Source of the DNA: a virus
DNA: 62,709 bases
Reading direction: 5' to 3' (one strand)
Virus record (IMG/VR): IMGVR_UViG_3300042469_000158
Coordinates: 1-62,709 of that record
The notes under the pieces are model-generated. The model saw only the letters and a list, made by a program, of their open reading frames with translations. It made no database searches and was not told the origin of the DNA. The translations under genes were made by a program, and so were the position numbers. Shown in pieces: positions 41,106-49,567 of this stretch (position 1 is its first letter; every line of letters starts with the position of its first letter).

Positions 41106-43932
41106 GGGTAATAGTTTCTACTTCCGGATCAAGGTCAGTAGCAACAGCGCAGTCAATCATAAGTGCAAACACCGAGGGTGTAGTCATATCAGAACCTTTG
41201 GACATGCTCTTCTTAATAATACCTTTGATGATCTTGGCCTTCTGTAGATCAGCGCACACCATCTTATAGGATATTTGGTTCTCGCTACACCACTCACGCA
41301 GTGCCTTAGTGGAGATAAACAACAGTTTGGTATCCGGCTCGTAGCGGGTCATCAACTCCCCACGGGGTTCCCGTATTGGTGATTCAAACAAACCCGACCG
41401 CTTATCAACCGTGCTCTTCACGATCAACATGTTGTTGTTCTTCTCGTTCAAGAACATACCGATGCGGCTCAGTGGTGTCATGCTGTCAGCGCGGACTTCA
41501 ATGCGCATACTGCTTAGAGTTTCCACTGCCCATTTGTAGACTGCGGATACATCAATATCATGCAAGCCTAACTTCTTAGCAATGATGCCGGATGTCAGAG
41601 CACATGCCGCTGTCGCAGACCAAAAGCGTTCACGTTGTGTAAACCCTGCGGCCTTATCAAACTTGCGTTGAATCGCATTCAATAGACGTTGAACTTCCGG
41701 TAGGTTGGCAATCACATAACGTATAAAGATTTCTCCGGCTACACCGTAGTTCTCGTACATGGGGTTGAACATCAAGTCAGACTCGGCCTTACTCAGGGTG
41801 TCGTTCTTGGCAACTGCAAACTCCAGTACCCGCATCAGTTCGCCCTCCGGAAAGTCTTTGAGGTTATACAACTGATCGTACAAACTCTTGTTGCCTGATG
41901 TAATCGCAATCGAATTCCAGCGCAGTGAATTACTACGTTCAGCATTAGACTGTGACTGCATACGGTTGCGACCCCGACCGTGCGTAATAGCGTACGCCAT
42001 TGCACTGACTTCCTCGTCACCCATGTTGGTCAACTCATCAATGGTAGGGGGTATATTGCCAAGCACTGCGATACGGTGCATACGTGCCAAGTACTTATCC
42101 TCTTGGTTCATCAACGGTTCAATGGGTCTGCCCCAAATGCTGTTGACCGCAAGCTGAATCGTTGTCTTACCTACACCGGAGCCATTGTTTGTCAGGTGAA
42201 TGATGGAGCCATTAAGTTTTGTGAACTTAAACAACGCTGAACCAAACCCTGCAAAAAGTGTAAACGCACGTACTTCATTTCCGGGAGTTGCGTAGATGTT
42301 GGCAACTTTCTTCCACTCGGCAACTGTACCTTTCTTGGTGTAGTAGCTTGCAATCTCCGCAGTGGCATTAGATGACGGGCTGTAGTTCACGCCCGATGCC
42401 GTGACCTCACGATTACCAATAACAAACTTGGTATCGTCTTCATGCCAACCAAACTGTTGACGTGCCTTTTCTGCTTCTGTTAGGTGCTGAAGTTCTTGCA
42501 CCCACTTGGTGATGTAGCCCATAAGTAAATCCAATCTTTTGTTGTATGCAGTGACACCTTGGTATGCCAAGACTTCCCGCAACTTGTCCTTAGATAAAAC
42601 GCTTGATAGTGGCGCGGAGAATTCACGGATTCCGTCCTTGGGCATGTGTAGGCGCATCCACAAAGATTCTCCTGTGTCAGGATCAGTCAATCGCTTCACG
42701 ACATAGAAGTCGTACTCGTAGATCAACTCGTCCTTTTCATCTTCACCCTTCTCGTCTTTACCCCAACCCCGCTTGTACACACCGCCGTTCTTGCCACGAA
42801 AGTATGGGTATGGGTAGTCAGGTATTTCAACCGTGACTTCCTCTTCCAGTATGGCGTTGCGCATGACAACGATGTTGTCTTCTGCCTTGGCTTCGGCAAT
42901 GCGTGAACCAATCTGAATCGGTGAAGTAATCTTGCCCTTGTGTGGGCAGTCGTTGCAGGGTGCAGAGTTAATGCTTGAGAACGTAGCGCACTTGTATGGT
43001 TTCTCCAGTAGTGCGTGTGCCTTGTTGAACGTCTCTTGCGGGTCGTACTCAGGGTGCTGATTGCTGATCTTGTGGATCGCTTTCTCACCGTCTTCGCAGT
43101 TAATGGCGATAGACAGACCCGCTCTCCATAGCGGCTCCTCAACGGTCTCTTGCTCTTTATAGATACGCAGTAGTTGTGCGCATCCCTCACCCTCGACACT
43201 CTTGCGCATGATAGTCCCAAAACGGGACACACTGTTACCCATCAATGCGCGGGTCGTTGCATCTATTGGTCGGCGTGGTGGTGCGTCAGAACCAAACAAA
43301 CCTTTCGGTTCATCGTCTTCCTCTTCTACACCTATCAACGTCTTGAACCGTGTGAACTCTACCGGCTGCGACTCGACCATTACAGATACAGGCTTTGGCG
43401 GGTTGTCCTTGAAGTTCAACGTCTCGGGTATACGCAGTATTCGTGCGGCATCCGCTGTGACCGCAGGGTCAGCAAGCAGATTGTATGAGGCACAGAATTT
43501 CTTCAGTGCTTCGGCTGTTGGTTTCCAATCGTTGTAACCGATGGTCTCCTTCAGCGTCCAGTAAACGTGTATGCCACGTCCTGAGTTAACGATAGTGGGT
43601 CGAGGTAACCCTGTTGCTTTAACAAATATTCTGAGTGCATCCAATGCGGATGCTTGCGTGTCGTATGGTTTGTTTTCACCGCAATCTAGGTCAAGCCAAA
43701 AAGCCTTAAACCATTTTGCGTTCTTTGCTGTGCGACCTTCATCTTCCAAAAGATATTTAGCGCATCCAAAGTATGCGTCAAACCCCTGCGAGATAAGTCC
43801 ATCTACGACTCCATCAATCTCATCAATCGTTTCTACAAAAGTCTGCCTCGGCGCACCCTTCTTCAATCCAACCACACAGTACAAACCTTCAGAGGCAAGT
43901 ACAGATGTGAGAAAGGGGTTCCGTGTTGTCAT
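41089..43932 (-). CDS. Primase-helicase (AEP-like primase + DUF927-like helicase)
   Basis: In this 947-residue protein the N-terminal 250 residues show AEP primase motifs: FWLDLDCGENKPYD (metal Asp residues), NSGRGIHVYW (sxH motif) and ADAARILRIPETLNF. A Cys cluster (CATFSS...CNDCPHKG) follows near residue 330. The C-terminal half has NNGSGVGKTTIQLAV, a Walker A of the DUF927 helicase type, and IDELTNMGDEE as Walker B. It should prime and unwind DNA for the phage polymerase. Its gene is the longest of the right arm. Confidence 0.85.
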   Translation of the reverse strand: MTTRNPFLTSVLASEGLYCVVGLKKGAPRQTFVETIDEIDGVVDGLISQGFDAYFGCAKYLLEDEGRTAKNAKWFKAFWLDLDCGENKPYDTQASALDALRIFVKATGLPRPTIVNSGRGIHVYWTLKETIGYNDWKPTAEALKKFCASYNLLADPAVTADAARILRIPETLNFKDNPPKPVSVMVESQPVEFTRFKTLIGVEEEDDEPKGLFGSDAPPRRPIDATTRALMGNSVSRFGTIMRKSVEGEGCAQLLRIYKEQETVEEPLWRAGLSIAINCEDGEKAIHKISNQHPEYDPQETFNKAHALLEKPYKCATFSSINSAPCNDCPHKGKITSPIQIGSRIAEAKAEDNIVVMRNAILEEEVTVEIPDYPYPYFRGKNGGVYKRGWGKDEKGEDEKDELIYEYDFYVVKRLTDPDTGESLWMRLHMPKDGIREFSAPLSSVLSKDKLREVLAYQGVTAYNKRLDLLMGYITKWVQELQHLTEAEKARQQFGWHEDDTKFVIGNREVTASGVNYSPSSNATAEIASYYTKKGTVAEWKKVANIYATPGNEVRAFTLFAGFGSALFKFTKLNGSIIHLTNNGSGVGKTTIQLAVNSIWGRPIEPLMNQEDKYLARMHRIAVLGNIPPTIDELTNMGDEEVSAMAYAITHGRGRNRMQSQSNAERSNSLRWNSIAITSGNKSLYDQLYNLKDFPEGELMRVLEFAVAKNDTLSKAESDLMFNPMYENYGVAGEIFIRYVIANLPEVQRLLNAIQRKFDKAAGFTQRERFWSATAACALTSGIIAKKLGLHDIDVSAVYKWAVETLSSMRIEVRADSMTPLSRIGMFLNEKNNNMLIVKSTVDKRSGLFESPIREPRGELMTRYEPDTKLLFISTKALREWCSENQISYKMVCADLQKAKIIKGIIKKSMSKGSDMTTPSVFALMIDCAVATDLDPEVETITHDDNG

Positions 43933-43964
43933 TGTTTTCTCTTTTACAGACAGATAAGCCTTCC

Positions 43965-43983
43965 GGTCTACTGGCGATAGACC
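43965..43983. promoter_or_regulatory. Hairpin upstream of the primase-helicase gene
   Basis: GGTCTA and TAGACC form a 6-bp stem with a 7-base loop in the 63-base gap between the HTH gene and the primase-helicase start. It is not followed by a U-tract. It could mark an mRNA processing site or be incidental. Confidence 0.3.
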
Positions 43984-43995
43984 ATGGGCGCGGGA

Positions 43996-44244
43996 TCAAG
44001 TTACGGCGTTGGCCGTTAGGCGGTCAAGCAGTTCCCATAATACTTTGCGTTTGCTCGGGTGTGGCAGTGCTTTCCCCAAGAACCACATGTAAATGGCCTG
44101 ACGTGATACGTCTAAGTGTTCGGCTACATCCTGTACTGGAATGTCACGTTGTATGCAAATACGTCCAAGTTGCACACCCACATGAAATGGGTCTGCCTTA
44201 TTGTTCGCATCAACAAATTTACGGGAATAGCCTCTGTTGTTCAT
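43996..44244 (-). CDS. HTH transcription regulator-like protein
   Basis: This 82-residue product contains VGVQLGRICIQRDIPVQDVAEHLDVSRQAIYMWFLGK, an XRE-type helix-turn-helix with the second helix VSRQAIYMW. A short helical tail follows (KRKVLWELLDRLTANAVT). It could bind phage operators, including the palindromes near 57-61 kb, but no evidence links them. It overlaps the preceding gene by 26 bases. Confidence 0.75.
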   Translation of the reverse strand: MNNRGYSRKFVDANNKADPFHVGVQLGRICIQRDIPVQDVAEHLDVSRQAIYMWFLGKALPHPSKRKVLWELLDRLTANAVT

Positions 44245-44581
44245 AGTTGTTAAATAGTGGTGTGTGGTCTAACTTGGCACGTTTTGTTTCTCGGTATTCC
44301 CAAAGCCCCGCAAGGTTTGGAAATCTCTTATCAAATAATCGTGCAAGGTACGGACTGTAGTTATTGTTAATCTTCCACTGTCCACTAGCTTCAGTGATTG
44401 CAGAGTGATGTCGCAAGTAGTGCACGATGGTACGTGCAGAGTAATGTTTAAAACCAGTTTTTCTGATCTTAAATGTTTGGTCACAAAACGCTTCCCATAC
44501 ATGCAAGTTGTCAGGTAACCACTTCATAAACTCTTTGCTAAACAACTCTTCGTGTTCTGCCGCAAGTTCTAGTATGTCCAT
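44219..44581 (-). CDS. Conserved hypothetical protein
   Basis: This 120-residue mixed-fold protein has FMKWLPDNLHVWEAFCDQTFKIRKTGFKHYSARTIVHYLRHHSAIT and INNNYSPYLARLFDKRFPNLAGLWEYR. I recognise this pattern from phage genes near recombination or replication modules, always unnamed. The LRHHSAI segment could be a winged helix. It lies upstream of the HTH gene, overlapping it by 26 bases. Confidence 0.7.
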   Translation of the reverse strand: MDILELAAEHEELFSKEFMKWLPDNLHVWEAFCDQTFKIRKTGFKHYSARTIVHYLRHHSAITEASGQWKINNNYSPYLARLFDKRFPNLAGLWEYRETKRAKLDHTPLFNNYEQQRLFP

Positions 44582-44663
44582 GATGCTCTCCTTTGAGGTG
44601 GGGGTACTAACTGCTCGTCTGCAAGCTCAAAAAGCCTTTGCACAGCGTTCCCCCCGAAACCAA

Positions 44664-45557
44664 TTACTCTTCAGCCCAATCGTCCAAGATGTCAGCCACA
44701 TCTTTTGGTGCGGCTTTCTTAGCGCGTTTGGTTGGCTCTGCTGTTTCTTCAACAGCTTCAGCCTGTACCTTGGTTTCCGCTTTGGGAGCTTCGACTGCGG
44801 CGGGACGTGTGAATTCCGCTTTAGTAGCCCCATCCATCTGCGCGGCAGTTGCGGCGATAGCAAGTTTGGCTTCGGTAGACTGACCCTTGTCTTGGGTCAT
44901 TGCCAATTCTTCTTCGTTCAAAGGACGCACTGCCTTGAACGTCAGGCGTGGTGTTGCGCTTGCAGTATCAAAACGCATCTCGGTAACGACTGCGGTTACT
45001 GGCAAACCATGACTGCCCAAGAACTTTGCGTATGACTGCAAAGGCATCTTGCCATTCTCAGCCGCACCAAAGATTGATTGCGCAGGGAGAGTCAGTTGAT
45101 AAATGTCTCCACGAATATCGTTCTCCAAGAGGACGGCAAGGCGTTGACTAAATCGGCATGCGCGGGAATCACCTTGGCCGGAGCCTTTGATGTTTTGTTG
45201 GCATGAAGCACACTTGCTTGCTTGTGGTTGCTCAGACTTGATGTCGGGTGTGACACCATCGTTTGACCAACATGTGGGTGCCATGGCTTGGCCTTCTTGA
45301 TAAGTTCCTGCATAAAATGTTCTCGATACGTTGGCGTTAGCCGCCGCAATAATAATGTTCATTGCACGGTCTTCGTTCTGTGCAATTTCTTTGCCATCGA
45401 CCATCATGCGGAACACGTTGCCGCGAATGGAGATACGCTTACCGCCGCCGTTACCACTGCCACCCATCAAGGCTTTTGTGGTTGCATCTAATTGTAGGTT
45501 CTTCAGGTGGGCAGGTAGTGTGTTGCCGCCTTTAGAAAAAAGTGTCATTTCGCTCAT
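44664..45557 (-). CDS. SSB-like protein
   Basis: This 297-residue protein has RISIRGNVFRMMVDGKEIAQ, DIYQLTLPAQSIFGAAENGKMPLQSYAKFLGSHG and TAVVTEMRFDTASATPRLTFKAVRPL, compatible with OB strands. CASCQ and a later Cys suggest a metal site around residues 114-130. The C-terminal 70 residues are Ala/Lys/Glu-rich and end DILDDWAEE, an acidic tip like that of single-strand binding proteins, which recruits partners. It sits between replication genes. Confidence 0.7.
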   Translation of the reverse strand: MSEMTLFSKGGNTLPAHLKNLQLDATTKALMGGSGNGGGKRISIRGNVFRMMVDGKEIAQNEDRAMNIIIAAANANVSRTFYAGTYQEGQAMAPTCWSNDGVTPDIKSEQPQASKCASCQQNIKGSGQGDSRACRFSQRLAVLLENDIRGDIYQLTLPAQSIFGAAENGKMPLQSYAKFLGSHGLPVTAVVTEMRFDTASATPRLTFKAVRPLNEEELAMTQDKGQSTEAKLAIAATAAQMDGATKAEFTRPAAVEAPKAETKVQAEAVEETAEPTKRAKKAAPKDVADILDDWAEE

Positions 45558-45745
45558 TTGGTTTCTCCAGTTGTTACAGGTTTGGTTTGCATTAAGGCAT
45601 CAAGATCGGCGCGATTGAAACGCACTTTGTTGCCTACTCTAAAATGGGGGATGTCCCCCGCCTTGACCATGTTGTAGATTGTCTGACGTGACATCCGCAA
45701 CATCTTTGCCACTTCGGGCACGGTCAATGATTGTTCAAGTTCCAC
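45554..45745 (-). CDS. Excisionase-like/MerR-type HTH protein
   Basis: This 63-residue protein (MELEQSLTVPEVAKMLRMSRQTIYNMVKAGDIPHFRVGNKVRFNRADLDALMQ...) is the typical small helix-turn-helix with wing (HTH_17). It resembles Xis-type and MerR-type DNA-binding domains. It overlaps the upstream gene by 11 bases and the SSB-like gene by 4. No integrase gene was seen, so a transcription or replication-initiation role is more likely than excision. Confidence 0.85.
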   Translation of the reverse strand: MELEQSLTVPEVAKMLRMSRQTIYNMVKAGDIPHFRVGNKVRFNRADLDALMQTKPVTTGETK

Positions 45746-46142
45746 TTGTGGTTCTCCTTATAGTTACGCTGTACTTGCTGTCAGTGTTCAAACCCATGGG
45801 CATAAGCTCGGGGTTCTCTTCCAACAGTTGTTTCATGGTTGTCTGACTGATACGGCGTTCAAGCAGTTCGGGCATCTTCTTCTCCAAGATGAACTTGTGC
45901 ATTGATTCCCAGTCACTTGTCCAGTAGCGTGTCTTCACCGTACGCATTACCGTACCGTGAGTGCTACCAAGACGATCAACACCGATCTCCTTGCAGATGT
46001 CCAATAGCTTGGTCTCCACAACTTCCATCTGTGTCTTTACCGTGCTGTCAGCTTCTTCGTATGAACGTAAAAGTTCGGCACGTTTGTCGCGCATCTTGAT
46101 GTAGACGGCGACGAGTTTATCAACCGATATTGTCTCGGTCAT
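45735..46142 (-). CDS. Conserved hypothetical protein
   Basis: In this 135-residue product an N-terminal coiled coil (VDKLVAVYIKMRDKRAELLRSYEEADSTVKTQMEVVETKLLDI) is followed by a small alpha/beta domain with TVKTRYWTSDWESMHKFILEKKMPELLERRISQTTMKQLLEE. The first gene after a promoter with a consensus -35 box at 46192-46197. The layout recalls small phage recombination mediators such as Gp157-like proteins, but I cannot confirm this. Confidence 0.72.
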   Translation of the reverse strand: MTETISVDKLVAVYIKMRDKRAELLRSYEEADSTVKTQMEVVETKLLDICKEIGVDRLGSTHGTVMRTVKTRYWTSDWESMHKFILEKKMPELLERRISQTTMKQLLEENPELMPMGLNTDSKYSVTIRRTTSGT

Positions 46143-46170
46143 AGCTCTCTCCTTTTTGTTTTGTGTATGG

Positions 46171-46197
46171 ATAATAACATAAACTTTACATTGTCAA
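46171..46197 (-). promoter_or_regulatory. Sigma-70-type promoter for 45735 and downstream genes
   Basis: On the minus strand TTGACA (46192-46197) and TATTAT (46171-46176) are separated by 15 bases, slightly short of the best spacing. The -35 is a perfect match and the -10 differs at one base. It lies between the SNF2 helicase stop and the ATG at 46142, with AGGAGA just before that ATG. Confidence 0.65.
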
Positions 46198-46204
46198 GAA
46201 TATT

Positions 46205-47755
46205 TCATCTAAGTATTTCCCCGTATAAGTCGATCATGCGATTGTGAATGTCTACCTTGTTTTCTAGCATCTTGTACATCCGGCGTTCTACCCCACTGCC
46301 TTGCAAGTGCACCACCACTGAGGGATTCTTTTGCCCCGCTCGGTGAACACGCGCATTGGCTTGGAGGTAGGTTTCGACTGACATCACTGGACTCCAGTAG
46401 ACGATGGTGTTGGCGGCATGCAGAGTTACCCCGTGCGAGGCCGCTTGTGGTTGGATGACCAGTACTTGTAGGTCATCCTTTGTTTGGAAACGCTCAAAGA
46501 TTTCTGATCGTTTCCCCACCGACACACCGCCATGAATGACGGCTGTCGGGTACCCGTGCTTACGTAGGTCATCTGCAACCACCTCGATGGCGTGTCTGTA
46601 TGGCACAAACACTAACACCTTGTGGCTAGACTCTTCGATCACTTCACGTAGCACTGCAAGTCTGTTGCTTGCATCAAAGTGGATTACTTCTCCTGTATCT
46701 GAATACACCGCGCCACCAGATAATTGTAGGAGTTTGTTTAAATTCGCAGCGGCGTTGACTGTAGTGATCTCCTCACCAGCCGCTTGTACGATAAGACGCT
46801 TGCGTAGCAACTCGTAGTATTTCTCCTGTTGGGCAGTAAGAGGTACGTCTCGCGTTACGTAAGTCATCTCAGGTAAGTCCAAGCATTGCTCTTTGGTAAA
46901 ACGTATTGCGGGTTGTAGTGCCTTATGAACAACTTGCTCTGACTCTAACTTGGGCACCCACTTGAACTGCGTGATCTTGTGCATGACCTGATCGCGGAAC
47001 CCCCCGTAGAAACGTGGGATACCCTCGGGGTTTACTAGCTTGGCAATGCCGTAGGCATCCAGTGGCGACTGTGATGCGGGTGTACCCGTCAGCATCCACA
47101 GCCATGTGTGTGGCTTCAGCAGATTGTTTAACACCTTCCAACGTTTTGTAGAGGGATTTTTATAGGCGTTAGCCTCGTCAATCACGATGAGGTCAAAGCC
47201 GCCCTTGATGATGTCAGTGGCAACAATCTCTACCCCGTCATAGTTGATGATGACGTACTCAGCATCCCCTGCGATGATCTCCCTGCGCTTCTCGGGCTTG
47301 CCATAGGCAGTGTCCACCTTGCGGTGCATAGCAAACTTAAACAAGTCATTACGCCATGCCGACTCCATGATGGACAGTGGGCAGATCACCAGTACCCGCT
47401 TGATGATGCGCTTTGATAGTAGGTAGTCCGATGCCCAAATGACTGAGCCAGTCTTACCCGTACCCTGTTCGTTAAAACAGAACGAGCGCCTGTGCATCGT
47501 CAAGAAAGACGCTGTAACTTTTTGGTGTGCGAAAGGTTTATACAGCCCGGGCCAGTTGTATGAAGCGTTGATGGGCGAGGGAACATCTTTGATCTTGAGG
47601 TTCTTCAAAACGATGGACTCTTCCAAATCCCAATTCACCAAGACTTCTGCTATCTCCCCGTCATCTGACAAAACTTTGCTCTTTGGAATCACCGTAGTAA
47701 TTCTGTCGGGATTACGTACCTTCAGCAGTAACGCACGGTTATCTATGATCTGCAC
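46205..47755 (-). CDS. SNF2-type helicase
   Basis: This 516-residue SF2 helicase has Walker A NEQGTGKTGSVIWA at about residues 93-106, motif II VIDEANAYKNPSTKRW, motif III MLTGTPASQSP and motif VI QANARVHRAGQKNP. The two RecA-like domains are complete and no extra domain is attached. SNF2 proteins in phages often pair with VRR-NUC nucleases, one of which is encoded at 53.7 kb. Remodelling or repair of DNA is likely. Confidence 0.9.
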   Translation of the reverse strand: MQIIDNRALLLKVRNPDRITTVIPKSKVLSDDGEIAEVLVNWDLEESIVLKNLKIKDVPSPINASYNWPGLYKPFAHQKVTASFLTMHRRSFCFNEQGTGKTGSVIWASDYLLSKRIIKRVLVICPLSIMESAWRNDLFKFAMHRKVDTAYGKPEKRREIIAGDAEYVIINYDGVEIVATDIIKGGFDLIVIDEANAYKNPSTKRWKVLNNLLKPHTWLWMLTGTPASQSPLDAYGIAKLVNPEGIPRFYGGFRDQVMHKITQFKWVPKLESEQVVHKALQPAIRFTKEQCLDLPEMTYVTRDVPLTAQQEKYYELLRKRLIVQAAGEEITTVNAAANLNKLLQLSGGAVYSDTGEVIHFDASNRLAVLREVIEESSHKVLVFVPYRHAIEVVADDLRKHGYPTAVIHGGVSVGKRSEIFERFQTKDDLQVLVIQPQAASHGVTLHAANTIVYWSPVMSVETYLQANARVHRAGQKNPSVVVHLQGSGVERRMYKMLENKVDIHNRMIDLYGEILR

Positions 47756-47918
47756 TCTTCTTCTCCTTTATTTTCTTACGCAACTCTAATAATTCTTCTA
47801 GCATGCGCTCCATATCTTTTGACGCTTGCAAGTGAAACGGGCTTATGGGTTTGCAACTCGCCATCGAACGCATCATGCCAATCGTCAATCTCATCTCTCG
47901 CTCTGAAATTTTTCTCAT
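47739..47918 (-). CDS. Small helical protein
   Basis: The ATG at 47918 follows GGAGAGA at proper spacing; an upstream ATG at 47948 is in frame but has no ribosome-binding site. The 59-residue product (MRKISEREMRLTIGMMRSMASCKPISPFHLQASKDMERMLEELLELRKKIKEKK...) is helical with a basic tail. It overlaps the helicase start by 17 bases. Function unknown. Confidence 0.65.
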   Translation of the reverse strand: MRKISEREMRLTIGMMRSMASCKPISPFHLQASKDMERMLEELLELRKKIKEKKSADHR

Positions 47919-47948
47919 CTTCTCTCCAATGACTAACGTCCTGAACAC

Positions 47949-48141
47949 GGTGTGTGTCAGGTTCTTTTTATAAGTTCGGGGCTTCCACCCGACCCCACTT
48001 CGCTTTAACGTCTGCGTGTCCTAGACGGTCAACTCGCTGTCGAAAGTTTTAAAACATCGTTGACTGATACGGTTATACGGGTCAATCTCATAACCCCCGT
48101 CTGCTACTACTCGTACCTTACCTCGCAGACTATTCGAGAAA
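47949..48141 (-). other. Gap with no independent gene
   Basis: These 193 bases hold no gene with a normal start. A minus-strand frame continuing to 48021 is open and protein-like (VRVVADGGYEIDPYNRI...) and would be reached by a -1 shift at the end of the HNH-like gene. A CCTGA/TCAGG inverted pair lies at about 47939-47960. No tRNA cloverleaf or promoter was found. Confidence 0.4.
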
Positions 48142-48462
48142 CTATTTTTTCTTGCGCTCTCTTGTGCTTGTCTCAGACACCACCTTGTGGTTCGACCCGC
48201 GCTTGAATGATCTGTTGGCCGATGCGCTCTCAATACGCACACCGTTCTTGTTACTGCCACCCTTGGACAGGGCTTTTGTGTGGGCAACATCTTTGCCTTC
48301 ACGTATGTCAGCCTTGCCGTTACCGTTGGCATCTTTGCCTTCTTTGTCTAGCTTACGCCGTGCACGTTGTCGCTCCATTCGCGCTTCGTGTGCACCCGCT
48401 CGTTGCTTCTCTAAATCGTATTCGCGCTTGACGTTACGGTCAGCGGGGTTCTTATAGGGCAT
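48142..48462 (-). CDS. HNH-like small protein, possible -1 frameshift extension
   Basis: The ATG at 48462 follows GGAAGGAATT and overlaps the upstream stop region (TGACATG). The 106-residue product is very basic and contains KDVAHTKALSKGGSNKNGVRIESASANRSFKRG. This resembles the HNH-like pattern DH...LSKGGSN...N...ANRSF, with the first Asp-His changed to Ala-His. It ends AAG AAA AAA TAG; a -1 shift on the A6 run would add 41 residues to 48021. Nuclease activity is uncertain. Confidence 0.7.
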   Translation of the reverse strand: MPYKNPADRNVKREYDLEKQRAGAHEARMERQRARRKLDKEGKDANGNGKADIREGKDVAHTKALSKGGSNKNGVRIESASANRSFKRGSNHKVVSETSTRERKKK

Positions 48463-48463
48463 G

Positions 48464-49147
48464 TCAATTCCTTCCGTTATGGCTACATTCTGATACAGGA
48501 CACCATGCTTTGCAAGTGAAGTTTTTCTTGGGATTGAAGACTCCAGTCTCGTATGCTGTTTCACGTGAAACAAGCACATCATCTAGCTTGGTGAAGATGT
48601 CAAACTTGTTGTGGATAGGGAAATCCACGGGTATAAAGTCCTTGCAGACTACGAACAATAACCCCGCACGAACAAACTCAATCTCAGGGTAATGCACAAA
48701 CACACATGCCGCCATCAGTGCCAGTTGTTTTGGGTCTGCGTAACGACTGCTCTTGCCCGTCTTGTAGTCAATGACTCGGGCTTCTTTCTTCTTACTGTCG
48801 ATGATCAGTAGGTCGGCTATACCTCTATACCAAACATCTTTGTCAAAGAAGCCACAAGGTGCGAACTTACCGTCCACCTTCTTGATGCCCATCTTCAACT
48901 CACAAATCTTTTCACCGTCAATCTTCATCAGCTTCTCTAGCAGAGGCTCCATGTATTTAAACTGCTCGGGGATCGGTGTGCCATCCCGCACGTACTCTTC
49001 GGCGGCGGTGTGTACCGCAGTGCCGTATAGCATCGCTTCACTCTCAGGCTCTTTGATATCTTTCACCACACGCATGTGGTAATACTTCTTTGGGCACTGA
49101 TCAAACAACGTGATGCTTGAGTAACTCCATGCGGGTGCTTTTTTCAT
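48464..49147 (-). CDS. Cas4/RecB-like PD-(D/E)XK nuclease
   Basis: This 227-residue protein has WSYSSITLFDQCPKKYYHM, GTAVHTAAEEYV, YRGIADLLIID, the catalytic VIDYKTGKS and DPKQLALMAA. A C-terminal CKAWCPVSEC together with Cys18 gives four cysteines placed as in Cas4/AddB-type 4Fe-4S clusters. It is expected to be an exonuclease in recombination or degradation of host DNA. The gene contains an exact parS sequence at 48557-48572. Confidence 0.88.
   Translation of the reverse strand: MKKAPAWSYSSITLFDQCPKKYYHMRVVKDIKEPESEAMLYGTAVHTAAEEYVRDGTPIPEQFKYMEPLLEKLMKIDGEKICELKMGIKKVDGKFAPCGFFDKDVWYRGIADLLIIDSKKKEARVIDYKTGKSSRYADPKQLALMAACVFVHYPEIEFVRAGLLFVVCKDFIPVDFPIHNKFDIFTKLDDVLVSRETAYETGVFNPKKNFTCKAWCPVSECSHNGRN
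48557..48572. promoter_or_regulatory. Exact match to the bacterial parS site
   Basis: TGTTTCACGTGAAACA is identical to the published parS consensus (TGTTNCACGTGAAACA) bound by chromosomal ParB. It is palindromic over all 16 bases. It lies inside the nuclease gene and encodes the residues VSRET. No ParA or ParB gene was seen in the window. Confidence 0.85.
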
Positions 49148-49332
49148 ACTTTACCTCTATCTCTAACAACTTCTGAGCATCTGCACTCGCATTGGTTATC
49201 CCCAATGACTGCAAGAATCGCCTCATGCTCATGTTGTGCTACTAGCTTGGCAAAGTCATCTAATTCAACACAAATATCAAATGACTCCATGCCCGCTTCT
49301 TTTGCCATACGAACAATATCTTCTCTAGTCAT
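49144..49332 (-). CDS. Conserved hypothetical phage protein
   Basis: The ATG at 49332 (MTREDIVRMAKEAGM) is chosen because it fits a common phage family start and overlaps the upstream stop by 8 bases. The 62-residue product continues ELDDFAKLVAQHEHEAILAVIGDNQ and ends with a Cys pair (CECRC). It overlaps the nuclease gene by 4 bases (ATGA). Function unknown. Confidence 0.75.
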   Translation of the reverse strand: MTREDIVRMAKEAGMESFDICVELDDFAKLVAQHEHEAILAVIGDNQCECRCSEVVRDRGKV

Positions 49333-49567
49333 ACTCACCATCCCATTCATCTTGAGGCCACACCAGTACAGGGGTATCAATACCTAAGTAACCGCCTTCG
49401 ATATTAAACTCAATAAACTCACGGGCTTCCTCGGCATCCATACCATCGCGCATCAGAATCTCCCTGATCTTTTCAGCGTCATATACCAACACACCAACAC
49501 GTTGTTGGTCGCGCCATATAAGCGCAGGGCCAATGATTGCATCATCGTAGTGGTCGTACTTAATCAT
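49325..49567 (-). CDS. Hypothetical protein
   Basis: This 80-residue acidic product has DDAIIGPALIWRDQQRVGVLVYDAEKIREILMRDGMDAEEAREFIEFNIEGGYLG. It resembles a small conserved phage protein found in early operons. It overlaps its neighbours at both ends, ATGA at the upstream end. No catalytic motif. Confidence 0.72.
   Translation of the reverse strand: MIKYDHYDDAIIGPALIWRDQQRVGVLVYDAEKIREILMRDGMDAEEAREFIEFNIEGGYLGIDTPVLVWPQDEWDGEYD

Noticed and set aside
45554-45745. Lysogeny module based on an excisionase-like protein
   Set aside because: No integrase, repressor or att-like repeat was seen, and the same HTH family serves many other roles.
47940-48090. Possible tRNA in the gap near 48 kb
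   Set aside because: Short hairpins exist but no acceptor stem, anticodon arm or T-loop GTTC motif fit a cloverleaf on either strand.
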